Shown: in pieces, positions 1 through 14,683 of the stretch
Layout of the letters: each line of letters starts with the position of its first letter
How positions within the stretch are numbered: the stretch's first letter is position 1
Assembly: GCA_040954595.2 (NCBI GenBank)
Contig: CM082586.2
Location: forward strand, 372,001-436,000
DNA length: 64,000 bases
From: Balanoglossus misakiensis
Taxonomy: Eukaryota; Hemichordata
Reading direction: 5' to 3'
The notes under the pieces: model-generated
What the model was told of the DNA's origin: nothing
Seen by the model: only the letters and a program-made list of their open reading frames with translations
Databases searched by the model: none
Program-made: the position numbers and the translations under genes

Positions 1-1071
1 TTCGTCGATTTTTCAAGAAATCATGGGTTATAGCTCAGGAAAATCGTCAAAAATCGACGATTTTTCCACTTTTCCAAACTTCGAAATTTCGTCGATTTTT
101 CAAGAAATCATGGGTTATAGCTCAGGAAAATCGTCAAAAATCGACGATTTTTCCACTTTTCCAAACTTCGAAATTTCGTCGATTTTTCAAGAAATCATGG
201 GTTATAGCTCAGGAAAATCGTCAAAAATCGACGATTTTTCGACTTTTCCAAACTTCGAAATTTCGTCGATTTTTCAAGAAATCATGGGTTATAGCTCAGG
301 AAAATCGTCAAAAATCGACGATTTTTCGACTTTTCCAAACTTCGAAATTTCGTCGATTTTTCAAGAAATCATGGGTTATAGCTCAGGAAAATCGTCAAAA
401 ATCGACGATTTTTCGACTTTTCCAAACTTCGAAATTTCGTCGATTTTTCAAGAAATCATGGGTTATAGCTCAGGAAAATCGTCAAAAATCGACGATTTTT
501 CGACTTTTCCAAACTTCGAAATTTCGTCGATTTTTCAAGAAATCATGGGTTATAGCTCAGGAAAATCGTCAAAAATCGACGATTTTTCCACTTTTCCAAA
601 CTTCGAAATTTCGTCGATTTTTCAAGAAATCATGGGTTATAGCTCAGGAAAATCGTCAAAAATCGACGATTTTTCCACTTTTCCAAACTTCGAAGTTTCG
701 TCGATTTTTCAAGAAATCATGGGTTATAGCTCAGGAAAATCGTCAAAAATCGACGATTTTTCGACTTTTCCAAACTTCGAAGTTTCGTCGATTTTTCAAG
801 AAATCATGGGTTATAGCTCAGGAAAATCGTCAAAAATCGACGATTTTTCGACTTTTCCAAACTTCGAAGTTTCGTCGATTTTTCAAGAAATCATGGGTTA
901 TAGCTCAAGAAAATCGTCAAAAATCGACGATTTTTCGACTTTTCCAAACTTCGAAATTTCGTCGATTTTTCAAGAAATCATGGGTTATAGCTCAGGAAAA
1001 TCGTCAAAAATCGACGATTTTTCGACTTTTCCAAACTTCGAAATTTTGTCGATTTTTCAAGAAATCATGGG
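1..1071 (+). repeat. Type A satellite, 87-bp monomer, plus orientation
   Basis: About 12 tandem copies of an 87-bp unit beginning ATGGGTTATAGCTCAGG. Each unit carries the perfect 17-bp inverted repeat AAAAATCGACGATTTTT and, about 30 bp further on, TCGTCGATTTTTC, which can pair with the first copy. Copies differ mainly at one site (TCCACTTTT or TCGACTTTT) plus scattered changes such as AAGTTTCG near 690-870. The block runs off the left edge, so its true length is unknown. It ends at about 1071, where sequence passes directly into type B units in the opposite orientation. Confidence 0.95.
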
Positions 1072-4000
1072 TGAAAAAATCACCAAATTTCGAAAATTCG
1101 CAAAGTCGAAAAATTGTCATTTCTGGATGATTTTCATGAGCTATAACCCATGGTTTTTATCAAAAAATCACCAAATTTGGAAAATTCGCAAAGTCGAAAA
1201 ATTGTCATTTCTGGATGATTTTCATGAGCTATAACCCATGGTTTTTATCAAAAAATCACCAAATACGCCAAGTCGAAAAATTGTCATTTCTGGATGATTT
1301 TCATGAGCTATAACCCATGGTTTTTATCAAAAAATCACCAAATTTGGAAAATTCGCAAAGTCGAAAAATTGTCATTTCTGGATGATTTTCATGAGCTATA
1401 ACCCATGGTTTTTATCAAAAAATCACCAAATTTCTAAAATTCGCAAAGTCGAAAAATTGTCATTTCAGGATGATTTTCATGAGCTATAACCCATGGTTTT
1501 TATGAAAAAATCACCAAATTTCGAAAATTCGCAAAGTCGAAAAATTGTCATTTCAGGATGATTTTCATGAGCTATAACCCATGGTTTTTATCAAAAAATC
1601 ACCAAATTTCGAAAATTCGCAAAGTCGAAAAATTGTCATTTCTGGATGATTTTCATGAGCTATAACCCATGGTTTTTATGAAAAAATCACCAAATTTCGA
1701 AAATTCGCAAAGTCGAAAAATTGTCATTTCTGGATGATTTTCATGAGCTATAACCCATGGTTTTTATGAAAAAATCACCAAATTTCGAAAATTCGCAAAG
1801 TCGAAAAATTGTCATTTCTGGATGATTTTCATGAGCTATAACCCATGCTTTTTATGAAAAAATCACCAAATTTCGAAAATTCGCAAAGTCGAAAAATTGT
1901 CATTTCTGGATGATTTTCATGAGCTATAACCCATGCTTTTTATCAAAAAATCACCAAATTTCGAAAATTCGCAAAGTCGAAAAATTGTCATTTCTGGATG
2001 ATTTTCATGAGCTATAACCCATGCTTTTTATCAAAAAATCACAAAATTTCGAAAATTCGCAAAGTCGAAAAATTGTCATTTCTGGATGATTTTCATGAGC
2101 TATAACCCATGCTTTTTATCAAAAAATCACCAAATTTCGAAAATTCGCTAAGTCGAAAACTTGTCATTTCTGGATGATTTTCATGAGCTATAACCCAAGC
2201 TCTTTATCAAAAAATCACCAAATTTGGAAAATTCGTAAAGTCGAAAAATTGTCATTTCTGGATGATTTTCATGAGCTATAACCCATGGTTTTTATCAAAA
2301 AATCACCAAATTTGGAAAATTCGCAAAGTCGAAAAATTGTCATTTCTGGATGATTTTCATGAGCTATAACCCATGGTTTTTATGAAAAAATCACCAAATT
2401 TCCAAAATTCGCAAAGTCGAAAAATTGTCATTTCTGGATGATTTTCATGAGCTATAACCCATGGTTTTTATCAAAAAATCACCAAATTTCGAAAATTCGC
2501 AAAGTCGAAAAATTGTCATTTCTGGATGATTTTCATGAGCTATAACCCATGGTTTTTATCAAAAAATCACCAAATTTCGAAAATTCGCAAAGTCGACAAA
2601 TTGTCATTTCTGGATGATTTTCATGAGCTATAACCCATGGTTTTTATCAAAAAATCACCAAATTTCGAAAATTCGCAAAGTCGAAAAATTGTCATTTCTG
2701 GATGATTTTCATGAGCTATAACCCATGGTTTTTATGAAAAAATCACCATATTTCGAAAATTCGCAAAGTCGAAAAATTGTCATTTCTGGATGATTTTCAT
2801 GAGCTATAACCCATGGTTTTTTATCAAAAAATCACCAAATTTGGAAAATTCGCAAAGTCGAAAAATTATCATTTCTGGATGATTTTCATGAGCTATAACC
2901 CATGGTTTTTGATCAAAAAATCACCAAATTTCGAAAATTCGCAAAGTCGAAAAATTGTCATTTCTGGATGATTTTCATGAGCTATAACCCATGGTTTTTA
3001 TGAAAAAATCACCAAATTTCGAAAATTCGCAAAGTCGAAAAATTGTCATTTCTGGATGATTTTCATGAGCTATAACCCATGGTTTTTATGAAAAAATCAC
3101 CAAATTTCGAAAATTCGCAAAGTCGAAAAATTGTCATTTCTGGATGATTTTCATGAGCTATAACCCATGCTTTTTATGAAAAAATCACCAAATTTCGAAA
3201 ATTCGCAAAGTCGAAAAATTGTCATTTCTGGATGATTTTCATGAGCTATAACCCATGCTTTTTATCAAAAAATCACAAAATTTGGAAAATTCGCAAAGTC
3301 GAAAAATTGTCATTTCTGGATGATTTTCATGAGCTATAACCCATGCTTTTTATGAAAAAATCACCAAATTTCGAAAATTCGCAAAGTCGAAAAATTGTCA
3401 TTTCTGGATGATTTTCATGAGCTATAACCCATGCTTTTTATCAAAAAATCACCAAATTTCGAAAATTCGCAAAGTCGAAAACTTGTCATTTCTGGATGAT
3501 TTTCATGAGCTATAACCCAAGCTCTTTATCAAAAAATCACCAAATTTGGAAAATTCGTAAAGTCGAAAAATTGTCATTTCTGGATGATTTTCATGAGCTA
3601 TAACCCATGGTTTTTATCAAAAAATCACCAAATTTGGAAAATTCGCAAAGTCGAAAAATTGTCATTTCTGGATGATTTTCATGAGCTATAACCCATGGTT
3701 TTTATCAAAAAATCACCAAATTTGGAAAATTCGCAAAGTCGAAAAATTGTCATTTCTGGATGTTTTTCATGAGCTATAACCCATGGTTTTTATCAAAAAA
3801 TCACCAAATTTGGAAAATTCGCAAAGTCGAAAAATTGTCATTTCTGGATGATTTTCATGAGCTATAACCCATGGTTTTTATCAAAAAATCACCAAATTTG
3901 GAAAATTCGCAAAGTCGAAAAATTGTCATTTCTGGATGATTTTCATGAGCTATAACCCATGGTTTTTATCGAAAAATCACCAAATTTCGAAAATTCGCAA

Positions 4001-7000
4001 AGTCGAAAAATTGTCATTTCTGGATGATTTTCATGAGCTATAACCCATGGTTTTTATCGAAAAATCACCAAATTTCGAAAATTCGCAAAGTCGAAAAATT
4101 GTCATTTCTGGATGATTTTCATGAGCTATAACCCATGCTTTTTATCAAAAAATCACCAAATTTCGAAAATTGCAAAGTCGAAAAATTGTCATTTCTGGAT
4201 GATTTTCATGAGCTATAACCCATGCTTTTTATCAAAAAATCACCAAATTTCGAAAATTCGCAAAGTCGAAAAATTGTCATTTCTGGATGATTTTCATGAG
4301 CTATAACCCATGGTTTTTATCGAAAAATCACCAAATTTCGAAAATTCGCAAAGTCGAAAACTTGTCATTTCTGGATGATTTTCATGAGCTATAACCCAAG
4401 CTCTTTATCAAAAAATTACTAAATTTGGAAAATTCGTAAAGTCGAAAAATTGTCATTTCTGGATGATTTTCATGAGCTATAACCCATGGTTTTTATCAAA
4501 AAATCACCAAATTTGGAAAATTCGCAAAGTCGAAAAATTGTCATTTCTGGATGATTTTCATGAGCTATAACCCATGGTTTTTATCGAAAAATCACCAAAT
4601 TTCGAAAATTCGCAAAGTCGAAAAATTGTCATTTCTGGATGATTTTCATGAGCTATAACCCATGGTTTTTATCGAAAAATCACCAAATTTCGAAAATTCG
4701 CAAAGTCGAAAAATTGTCATTTCTGGATGATTTTCATGAGCTATAACCCATGGTTTTTATCAAAAAATCTCCAAATTTCGAAAATTCGCAAAGTCGAAAA
4801 ATTGTCATTTCTGGATGATTTTCATGAGCTATAACCCATGGTTTTTATCAAAAAATCACCAAATTTCGAAAATTCGCAAAGTCGAAAACTTGTCATTTCT
4901 GGATGATTTTCATGAGCTATAACCCAAGCTCTTTATCAAAAAATCACTAAATTTGGAAAATTCGTAAAGTCGAAAAATTGTCATTTCTGGATGATTTTCA
5001 TGAGCTATAACCCATGGTTTTTATCAAAAAATCACCAAATTTGGAAAATTCGCAAAGTCGAAAAATTGTCATTTCTGGATGATTTTCATGAGCTATAACC
5101 TATGGTTTTTATCGAAAAATCACCAAATTTCGAAAATTCGCAAAGTCGAAAAATTGTCATTTCTGGATGATTTTCATGAGCTATAACCCATGGTTTTTAT
5201 CGAAAAATCACCAAATTTCGAAAATTCGCAAAGTCGAAAAATTGTCATTTCTGGATGATTTTCATGAGCTATAACCCATGGTTTTTATCAAAAAATCACC
5301 AAATTTCGAAAATTCGCAAAGTCGAAAAATTGTCATTTCTGGATGATTTTCATGAGCTATAACCCATGGTTTTTATCAAAAAATCACCAAATTTGGAAAA
5401 TTCGCAAAGTCGAAAAATTGTCATTTCTGGATGATTTTCATGAGCTATAACCCATGGTTTTTATCAAAAAATCACCAAATTTGGAAAATTCGCAAAGTCG
5501 AAAAATTGTCATTTCTGGATGATTTTCATGAGCTATAACCCATGGTTTTTATCAAAAAATCACCAAATTTGGAAAATTCGCAAAGTCGAAAAATTGTCAT
5601 TTCTGGATGATTTTCATGAGCTATAACCCATGGTTTTTATCAAAAAATCACCAAATTTGGAAAATTCGCAAAGTCGAAAAATTGTCATTTCTGGATGATT
5701 TTCATGAGCTATAACCCATGGTTTTTATCAAAAAATCACCAAATTTGGAAAATTCGCAAAGTCGAAAACTTGTCATTTCTGGATGATTTTCATGAGCTAT
5801 AACCCATGGTTTTTATCAAAAAATCACCAAATTTGGAAAATTCGCAAAGTCGAAAAATTGTCATTTCTGGATGTTTTTCATGAGCTATAACCCATGGTTT
5901 TTATCAAAAAATCACCAAATTTGGAAAATTCGCAAAGTCGAAAAATTGTCATTTCTGGATGATTTTCATGAGCTATAACCCATGGTTTTTATCGAAAAAT
6001 CACCAAATTTCGAAAATTCGCAAAGTCGAAAAATTGTCATTTCTGGATGATTTTCATGAGCTATAACCCATGGTTTTTATCGAAGAATCACCAAATTTCG
6101 AAAATTCGCAAAGTCGAAAAATTGTCATTTCTGGATGATTTTCATGAGCTATAACCCATGGTTTTTATCAAAAAATCACCAAATTTCGAAAATTCGCAAA
6201 GTCGAAAAATTGTCATTTCTGGATGATTTTCATGAGCTATAACCCATGGTTTTTATCAAAAAATCACCAAATTTGGAAAATTCGCAAAGTCGAAAAATTG
6301 TCATTTCTGGATGATTTTCATGAGCTATAACCCATGGTTTTTATCAAAAAATCACCAAATTTGGAAAATTCGCAAAGTCGAAAAATTGTCATTTCTGGAT
6401 GATTTTCATGAGCTATAACCCATGGTTTTTATCAAAAAATCACCAAATTTGGAAAATTCGCAAAGTCGAAAAATTGTCATTTCTGGATGATTTTCATGAG
6501 CTATAACCCATGGTTTTTATCAAAAAATCACCAAATTTGGAAAATTCGCAAAGTTGAAAAATTGTCATTTCTGGATGATTTTCATGAGCTATAACCCATG
6601 GTTTTTATCAAAAAATCACCAAATTTGGAAAATTCGCTAAGTCGAAAAATTGTCATTTCTGGATGATTTTCATGAGCTATAACCCATGGTTTTTATCAAA
6701 AAATCACCAAATTTCGAAAATTCGCAAAGTCGAAAAATTGTCATTTCTGGATGATTTTCATGAGCTATAACCCATGGTTTTTATCGAAAAATCACCAAAT
6801 TTCGAAAATTCGCAAAGTCGAAAAATTGTCATTTCTGGATGATTTTCATGAGCTATAACCCATGGTTTTTATCGAAAAATCACCAAATTTCGAAAATTCG
6901 CAAAGTCGAAAAATTGTCATTTCTGGATGATTTTCATGAGCTATAACCCATGGTTTTTATCAAAAAATCACCAAATTTGGAAAATTCGCAAAGTCGAAAA

Positions 7001-10000
7001 ATTGTCATTTCTGGATGATTTTCATGAGCTATAACCCATGGTTTTTATCAAAAAATCACCAAATTTGGAAAATTCGCAAAGTCGAAAAATTGTCATTTCT
7101 GGATGATTTTCATGAGCTATAACCCATGGTTTTTATCAAAAAATCACCAAATTTGGAAAATTCGCTAAGTCGAAAAATTGTCATTTCTGGATGATTTTCA
7201 TGAGCTATAACCCATGGTTTTTATCAAAAAATCACCAAATTTGGAAAATTCGCAAAGTCGAAAAATTGTCATTTCTGGATGATTTTCATGAGCTATAACC
7301 CATGGTTTTTATCAAAAAATAACCAAATTTGGAAAATTCGCAAAGTCGAAAAATTGTCATTTCTGGATGATTTTCATGAGCTATAACCCATGGTTTTTAT
7401 CAAAAAATCACCAAATTTGGAAAATTCGCAAAGTCGAAAAATTGTCATTTCTGGATGATTTTCATGAGCTATAACCCATGGTTTTTATCGAAAAATCACC
7501 AAATTTGGAAAATTCGCAAAGTCGAAAAATTGTCATTTCTGGATGATTTTCATGAGCTATAACCCATGGTTTTTATCGAAGAATCACCAAATTTCGAAAA
7601 TTCGCAAAGTCGAAAAATTGTCATTTCTGGATGATTTTCATGAGCTATAACCCATGGTTTTTATCGAAGAATCACCAAATTTCGAAAATTCGCAAAGTCG
7701 AAAAATTGTCATTTCTGGATGATTTTCATGAGCTATAACCCATGGTTTTTATCAAAAAATCACCAAATTTCGAAAATTCGCAAAGTCGAAAAATTGTCAT
7801 TTCTGGATGATTTTCATGAGCTATAACCCATGGTTTTTATCAAAAAATCACCAAATTTGGAAAATTCGCAAAGTCGAAAAATTGTCATTTCTGGATGATT
7901 TTCATGAGCTATAACCCATGGTTTTTATCAAAAAATCACCAAATTTGGAAAATTCGCAAAGTCGAAAAATTGTCATTTCTGGATGATTTTCATGAGCTAT
8001 AACCCATGGTTTTTATCAAAAAATCACCAAATTTGGAAAATTCGCAAAGTCGAAAAATTGTCATTTCTGGATGATTTTCATGAGCTATAACCCATGGTTT
8101 TTATCAAAAAATCACCAAATTTGGAAAATTCGCTAAGTCGAAAAATTGTCATTTCTGGATGATTTTCATGAGCTATAACCCATGGTTTTTATCAAAAAAT
8201 CACCAAATTTGGAAAATTCGCAAAGTCGAAAAATTGTCATTTCTGGATGATTTTCATGAGCTATAACCCATGGTTTTTATCAAAAAATAACCAAATTTGG
8301 AAAATTCGCAAAGTCGAAAAATTGTCATTTCTGGATGATTTTCATGAGCTATAACCCATGGTTTTTATCAAAAAATCACCAAATTTGGAAAATTCGCAAA
8401 GTCGAAAAATTGTCATTTCTGGATGATTTTCATGAGCTATAACCCATGGTTTTTATCGAAAAATCACCAAATTTGGAAAATTCGCAAAGTCGAAAAATTG
8501 TCATTTCTGGATGATTTTCATGAGCTATAACCCATGGTTTTTATCGAAGAATCACCAAATTTCGAAAATTCGCAAAGTCGAAAAATTGTCATTTCTGGAT
8601 GATTTTCATGAGCTATAACCCATGGTTTTTATCGAAGAATCACCAAATTTCGAAAATTCGCAAAGTCGAAAAATTGTCATTTCTGGATGATTTTCATGAG
8701 CTATAACCCATGGTTTTTATCAAAAAATCACCAAATTTCGAAAATTCGCAAAGTCGAAAAATTGTCATTTCTGGATGATTTTCATGAGCTATAACCCATG
8801 GTTTTTATCAAAAAATCACCAAATTTGGAAAATTCGCAAAGTCGAAAAATTGTCATTTCTGGATGATTTTCATGAGCTATAACCCATGGTTTTTATCAAA
8901 AAATCACCAAATTTGGAAAATTCGCAAAGTCGAAAAATTGTCATTTCTGGATGATTTTCATGAGCTATAACCCATGGTTTTTATCAAAAAATCACCAAAT
9001 TTGGAAAATTCGCAAAGTCGAAAAATTGTCATTTCTGGATGATTTTCATGAGCTATAACCCATGGTTTTTATCAAAAAATCACCAAATTTGGAAAATTCG
9101 CAAAGTCGAAAAATTGTCATTTCTGGATGATTTTCATGAGCTATAACCCATGGTTTTTATCAAAAAATCACCAAATTTGGAAAATTCGCAAAGTCGAAAA
9201 ATTGTCATTTCTGGATGATTTTCATGAGCTATAACCCATGGTTTTTATCAAAAAATCACCAAATTTGGAAAATTCGCAAAGTTGAAAAATTGTCATTTCT
9301 GGATGATTTTCATGAGCTATAACCCATGGTTTTTATCAAAAAATCACCAAATTTGGAAAATTCGCTAAGTCGAAAAATTGTCATTTCTGGATGATTTTCA
9401 TGAGCTATAACCCATGGTTTTTATCAAAAAATCACCAAATTTGGAAAATTCGCAAAGTCGAAAAATTGTCATTTCTGGATGATTTTCATGAGCTATAACC
9501 CATGGTTTTTATCGAAAAATCACCAAATTTCGAAAATTCGCAAAGTCGAAAAATTGTCATTTCTGGATGATTTTCATGAGCTATAACCCATGGTTTTTAT
9601 CGAAAAATCACCAAATTTCGAAAATTCGCAAAGTCGAAAAATTGTCATTTCTGGATGATTTTCATGAGCTATAACCCATGGTTTTTATCAAAAAATCACC
9701 AAATTTGGAAAATTCGCAAAGTCGAAAAATTGTCATTTCTGGATGATTTTCATGAGCTATAACCCATGGTTTTTATCAAAAAATCACCAAATTTGGAAAA
9801 TTCGCAAAGTCGAAAAATTGTCATTTCTGGATGATTTTCATGAGCTATAACCCATGGTTTTTATCAAAAAATCACCAAATTTGGAAAATTCGCAAAGTCG
9901 AAAAATTGTCATTTCTGGATGATTTTCATGAGCTATAACCCATGGTTTTTATCAAAAAATAACCAAATTTGGAAAATTCGCAAAGTCGAAAAATTGTCAT

Positions 10001-13000
10001 TTCTGGATGATTTTCATGAGCTATAACCCATGGTTTTTATCAAAAAATCACCAAATTTGGAAAATTCGCAAAGTCGAAAAATTGTCATTTCTGGATGTTT
10101 TTCATGAGCTATAACCCATGGTTTTTATCAAAAAATCACCAAATTTGGAAAATTCGCAAAGTCGAAAAATTGTCATTTCTGGATGATTTTCATGTGCTAT
10201 AACCCATGGTTTTTATCGAAAAATCACCAAATTTCGAAAATTCGCAAAGTCGAAAAATTGTCATTTCTGGATGATTTTCATGAGCTATAACCCATGGTTT
10301 TTATCGAAGAATCACCAAATTTCGAAAATTCGCAAAGTCGAAAAATTGTCATTTCTGGATGATTTTCATGAGCTATAACCCATGGTTTTTATCAAAAAAT
10401 CACCAAATTTCGAAAATTCGCAAAGTCGAAAAATTGTCATTTCTGGATGATTTTCATGAGCTATAACCCATGGTTTTTATCAAAAAATCACCAAATTTGG
10501 AAAATTCGCAAAGTCGAAAAATTGTCATTTCTGGATGATTTTCATGAGCTATAACCCATGGTTTTTATCAAAAAATCACCAAATTTGGAAAATTCGCAAA
10601 GTCGAAAAATTGTCATTTCTGGATGATTTTCATGAGCTATAACCCATGGTTTTTATCAAAAAATCACCAAATTTGGAAAATTCGCAAAGTCGAAAAATTG
10701 TCATTTCTGGATGATTTTCATGAGCTATAACCCATGGTTTTTATCAAAAAATCACCAAATTTGGAAAATTCGCAAAGTCGAAAAATTGTCATTTCTGGAT
10801 GATTTTCATGAGCTATAACCCATGGTTTTTATCAAAAAATCACCAAATTTGGAAAATTCGCAAAGTCGAAAAATTGTCATTTCTGGATGATTTTCATGAG
10901 CTATAACCCATGGTTTTTATCAAAAAATCACCAAATTTGGAAAATTCGCAAAGTCGAAAAATTGTCATTTCTGGATGATTTTCATGAGCTATAACCCATG
11001 GTTTTTATCAAAAAATCACCAAATTTGGAAAATTCGCAAAGTTGAAAAATTGTCATTTCTGGATGATTTTCATGAGCTATAACCCATGGTTTTTATCAAA
11101 CAATCACCAAATTTGGAAAATTCGCTAAGTCGAAAAATTGTCATTTCTGGATGATTTTCATGAGCTATAACCCATGGTTTTTATCGAAAAATCACCAAAT
11201 TTCGAAAATTCGCAAAGTCGAAAAATTGTCATTTCTGGATGATTTTCATGAGCTATAACCCATGGTTTTTATCGAAAAATCACCAAATTTCGAAAATTCG
11301 CAAAGTCGAAAAATTGTCATTTCTGGATGATTTTCATGAGCTATAACCCATGGTTTTTATCGAAAAATCACCAAATTTCGAAAATTCGCAAAGTCGAAAA
11401 ATTGTCATTTCTGGATGATTTTCATGAGCTATAACCCATGGTTTTTATCAAAAAATCACCAAATTTGGAAAATTCGCAAAGTCGAAAAATTGTCATTTCT
11501 GGATGATTTTCATGAGCTATAACCCATGGTTTTTATCAAAAAATCACCAAATTTGGAAAATTCGCAAAGTCGAAAAATTGTCATTTCTGGATGATTTTCA
11601 TGAGCTATAACCCATGGTTTTTATCAAAAAATCACCAAATTTGGAAATTTCGCAAAGTCGAAAAATTGTCATTTCTGGATGATTTTCATGAGCTATAACC
11701 CATGGTTTTTATCAAAAAATCACCAAATTTGGAAATTTCGCAAAGTCGAAAAATTGTCATTTCTGGATGATTTTCATGAGCTATAACCCATGGTTTTTAT
11801 CAAAAAATCACCAAATTTGGAAAATTCGCAAAGTCGAAAAATTGTCATTTCTGGATGATTTTCATGAGCTATAACCCATGGTTTTTATCAAAAAATAACC
11901 AAATTTGGAAAATTCGCAAAGTCGAAAAATTGTCATTTCTGGATGATTTTCATGAGCTATAACCCATGGTTTTTATCAAAAAATCACCAAATTTGGAAAA
12001 TTCGCAAAGTCGAAAAATTGTCATTTCTGGATGATTTTCATGAGCTATAACCCATGGTTTTTATCAAAAAATCACCAAATTTGGAAAATTCGCAAAGTCG
12101 AAAAATTGTCATTTCTGGATGATTTTCATGAGCTATAACCCATGGTTTTTATCAAAAAATCACCAAATTTGGAAAATTCGCAAAGTCGAAAAATTGTCAT
12201 TTCTGGATGATTTTCATGAGCTATAACCCATGGTTTTTATCAAAAAATCACCAAATTTGGAAAATTCGCAAAGTTGAAAAATTGTCATTTCTGGATGATT
12301 TTCATGAGCTATAACCCATGGTTTTTATCAAACAATCACCAAATTTGGAAAATTCGCTAAGTCGAAAAATTGTCATTTCTGGATGATTTTCATGAGCTAT
12401 AACCCATGGTTTTTATCGAAAAATCACCAAATTTCGAAAATTCGCAAAGTCGAAAAATTGTCATTTCTGGATGATTTTCATGAGCTATAACCCATGGTTT
12501 TTATCGAAAAATCACCAAATTTCGAAAATTCGCAAAGTCGAAAAATTGTCATTTCTGGATGATTTTCATGAGCTATAACCCATGGTTTTTATCGAAAAAT
12601 CACCAAATTTCGAAAATTCGCAAAGTCGAAAAATTGTCATTTCTGGATGATTTTCATGAGCTATAACCCATGGTTTTTATCAAAAAATCACCAAATTTGG
12701 AAAATTCGCAAAGTCGAAAAATTGTCATTTCTGGATGATTTTCATGAGCTATAACCCATGGTTTTTATCAAAAAATCACCAAATTTGGAAAATTCGCAAA
12801 GTCGAAAAATTGTCATTTCTGGATGATTTTCATGAGCTATAACCCATGGTTTTTATCAAAAAATCACCAAATTTGGAAATTTCGCAAAGTCGAAAAATTG
12901 TCATTTCTGGATGATTTTCATGAGCTATAACCCATGGTTTTTATCAAAAAATCACCAAATTTGGAAAATTCGCAAAGTCGAAAAATTGTCATTTCTGGAT

Positions 13001-14647
13001 GATTTTCATGAGCTATAACCCATGGTTTTTATCAAAAAATAACCAAATTTGGAAAATTCGCAAAGTCGAAAAATTGTCATTTCTGGATGATTTTCATGAG
13101 CTATAACCCATGGTTTTATCAAAAAATCACCAAATTTGGAAAATTCGCAAAGTCGAAAAATTGTCATTTCTGGATGATTTTCATGAGCTATAACCCATGG
13201 TTTTTATCAAAAAATCACCAAATTTGGAAAATTCGCAAAGTCGAAAAATTGTCATTTCTGGATGATTTTCATGAGCTATAACCCATGGTTTTTATCAAAA
13301 AATCACCAAATTTCGAAAATTCGCAAAGTCGAAAAATTGTCATTTCTGGATGATTTTCATGAGCTATAACCCATGGTTTTTATCGAAAAATCACCAAATT
13401 TCGAAAATTCGCAAAGTCGAAAAATTGTCATTTCTGGATGATTTTCATGAGCTATAACCCATGGTTTTTATCAAAAAATCACCAAATTTGGAAAATTCGC
13501 AAAGTCGAAAAATTGTCATTTCTGGATGATTTTCATGAGCTATAACCCATGGTTTTTATCAAAAAATCACCAAATTTGGAAAATTCGCAAAGTCGAAAAA
13601 TTGTCATTTCTGGATGATTTTCATGAGCTATAACCCATGGTTTTTATCAAAAAATCACCAAATTTGGAAAATTCGCTAAGTCGAAAAATTGTCATTTCTG
13701 GATGATTTTCATGAGCTATAACCCATGGTTTTTATCAAAAAATCACCAAATTTGGAAAATTCGCAAAGTCGAAAAATTGTCATTTCTGGATGATTTTCAT
13801 GAGCTATAACCCATGGTTTTTATCAAAAAATCACCAAATTTGGAAAATTCGCAAAGTCGAAAAATTGTCATTTCTGGATGATTTTCATGAGCTATAACCC
13901 ATGGTTTTTATCAAAAAATCACCAAATTTCGAAAATTCGCAAAGTCGAAAAATTGTCATTTCTGGATGATTTTCATGAGCTATAACCCATGGTTTTTATC
14001 AAAAAATCACCAAATTTCGAAAATTCGCAAAGTCGAAAAATTGTCATTTCTGGATGATTTTCATGAGCTATAACCCATGGTTTTTATCAAAAAATCACCA
14101 AATTTGGAAAATTTGCTAAGTCGAAAAATTGTCATTTCTGGATGATTTTCATGAGCTATAACCCATGGTTTTTATCAAAAAATAACCAAATTTGGAAAAT
14201 TCGCAAAGTCGAAAAATTGTCATTTCTGGATGATTTTCATGAGCTATAACCCATGGTTTTTATCAAAAAATCACCAAATTTGGAAAATTCGCAAAGTCGA
14301 AAAATTGTCATTTCTGGATGATTTTCATGAGCTATAACCCATGGTTTTTATCAAAAAATCACCAAATTTGGAAAATTCGCAAAGTCGAAAAATTGTCATT
14401 TCTGGATGATTTTCATGAGCTATAACCCATGGTTTTTATCAAAAAATCACCAAATTTGGAAAATTCGCAAAGTCGAAAAATTGTCATTTCTGGATGATTT
14501 TCATGAGCTATAACCCATGGTTTTTATCAAAAAATCACCAAATTTGGAAAATTCGCAAAGTCGAAAAATTGTCATTTCTGGATGATTTTCATGAGCTATA
14601 ACCCATGGTTGTTATCAAAAAATCACCAAATTCGGAAAATTCGCAAA
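1072..14647 (-). repeat. Type B satellite, 88-bp monomer, minus orientation
   Basis: About 154 tandem copies of an 88-bp unit. On the plus strand the landmarks are GAGCTATAACCCATGG, TTTTTATCAAAAAATCACC and GTCATTTCTGGATGATTTTC. Read on the minus strand it starts CATGGGTTATAGCTCATG, so it shares its first part with type A but lacks the AAAAATCGACGATTTTT palindrome, having GAAATGACAATTTTTC instead. Single-base variants (GGTTT or GCTTT, ATCG or ATCA, CGAAGAATC, AATAACC, GCTAAG, GTTGAAA) recur at multiples of 88 bp, which shows higher-order repeats: 968 bp (11 units) near 7165-8634 and 1232 bp (14 units) near 11041-12333. Because 88 is not a multiple of three, reading frames close quickly. Confidence 0.95.
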
Positions 14648-14683
14648 GTCGATTTTTTGAATTTGCGAATTTTCGAAATTTGG
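14626..14683. repeat. Fold-back inverted repeat at the B(-) to A(+) switch
   Basis: Arms 14626-14647 and 14662-14683 (22 nt each) are reverse complements at 20 of 22 positions and are separated by a 14-nt loop. The left arm is the end of the type B(-) block. The right arm is the same monomer segment inverted, and about 20 bp later type A(+) begins. This is the breakpoint of an orientation change inside the array. Confidence 0.85.
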
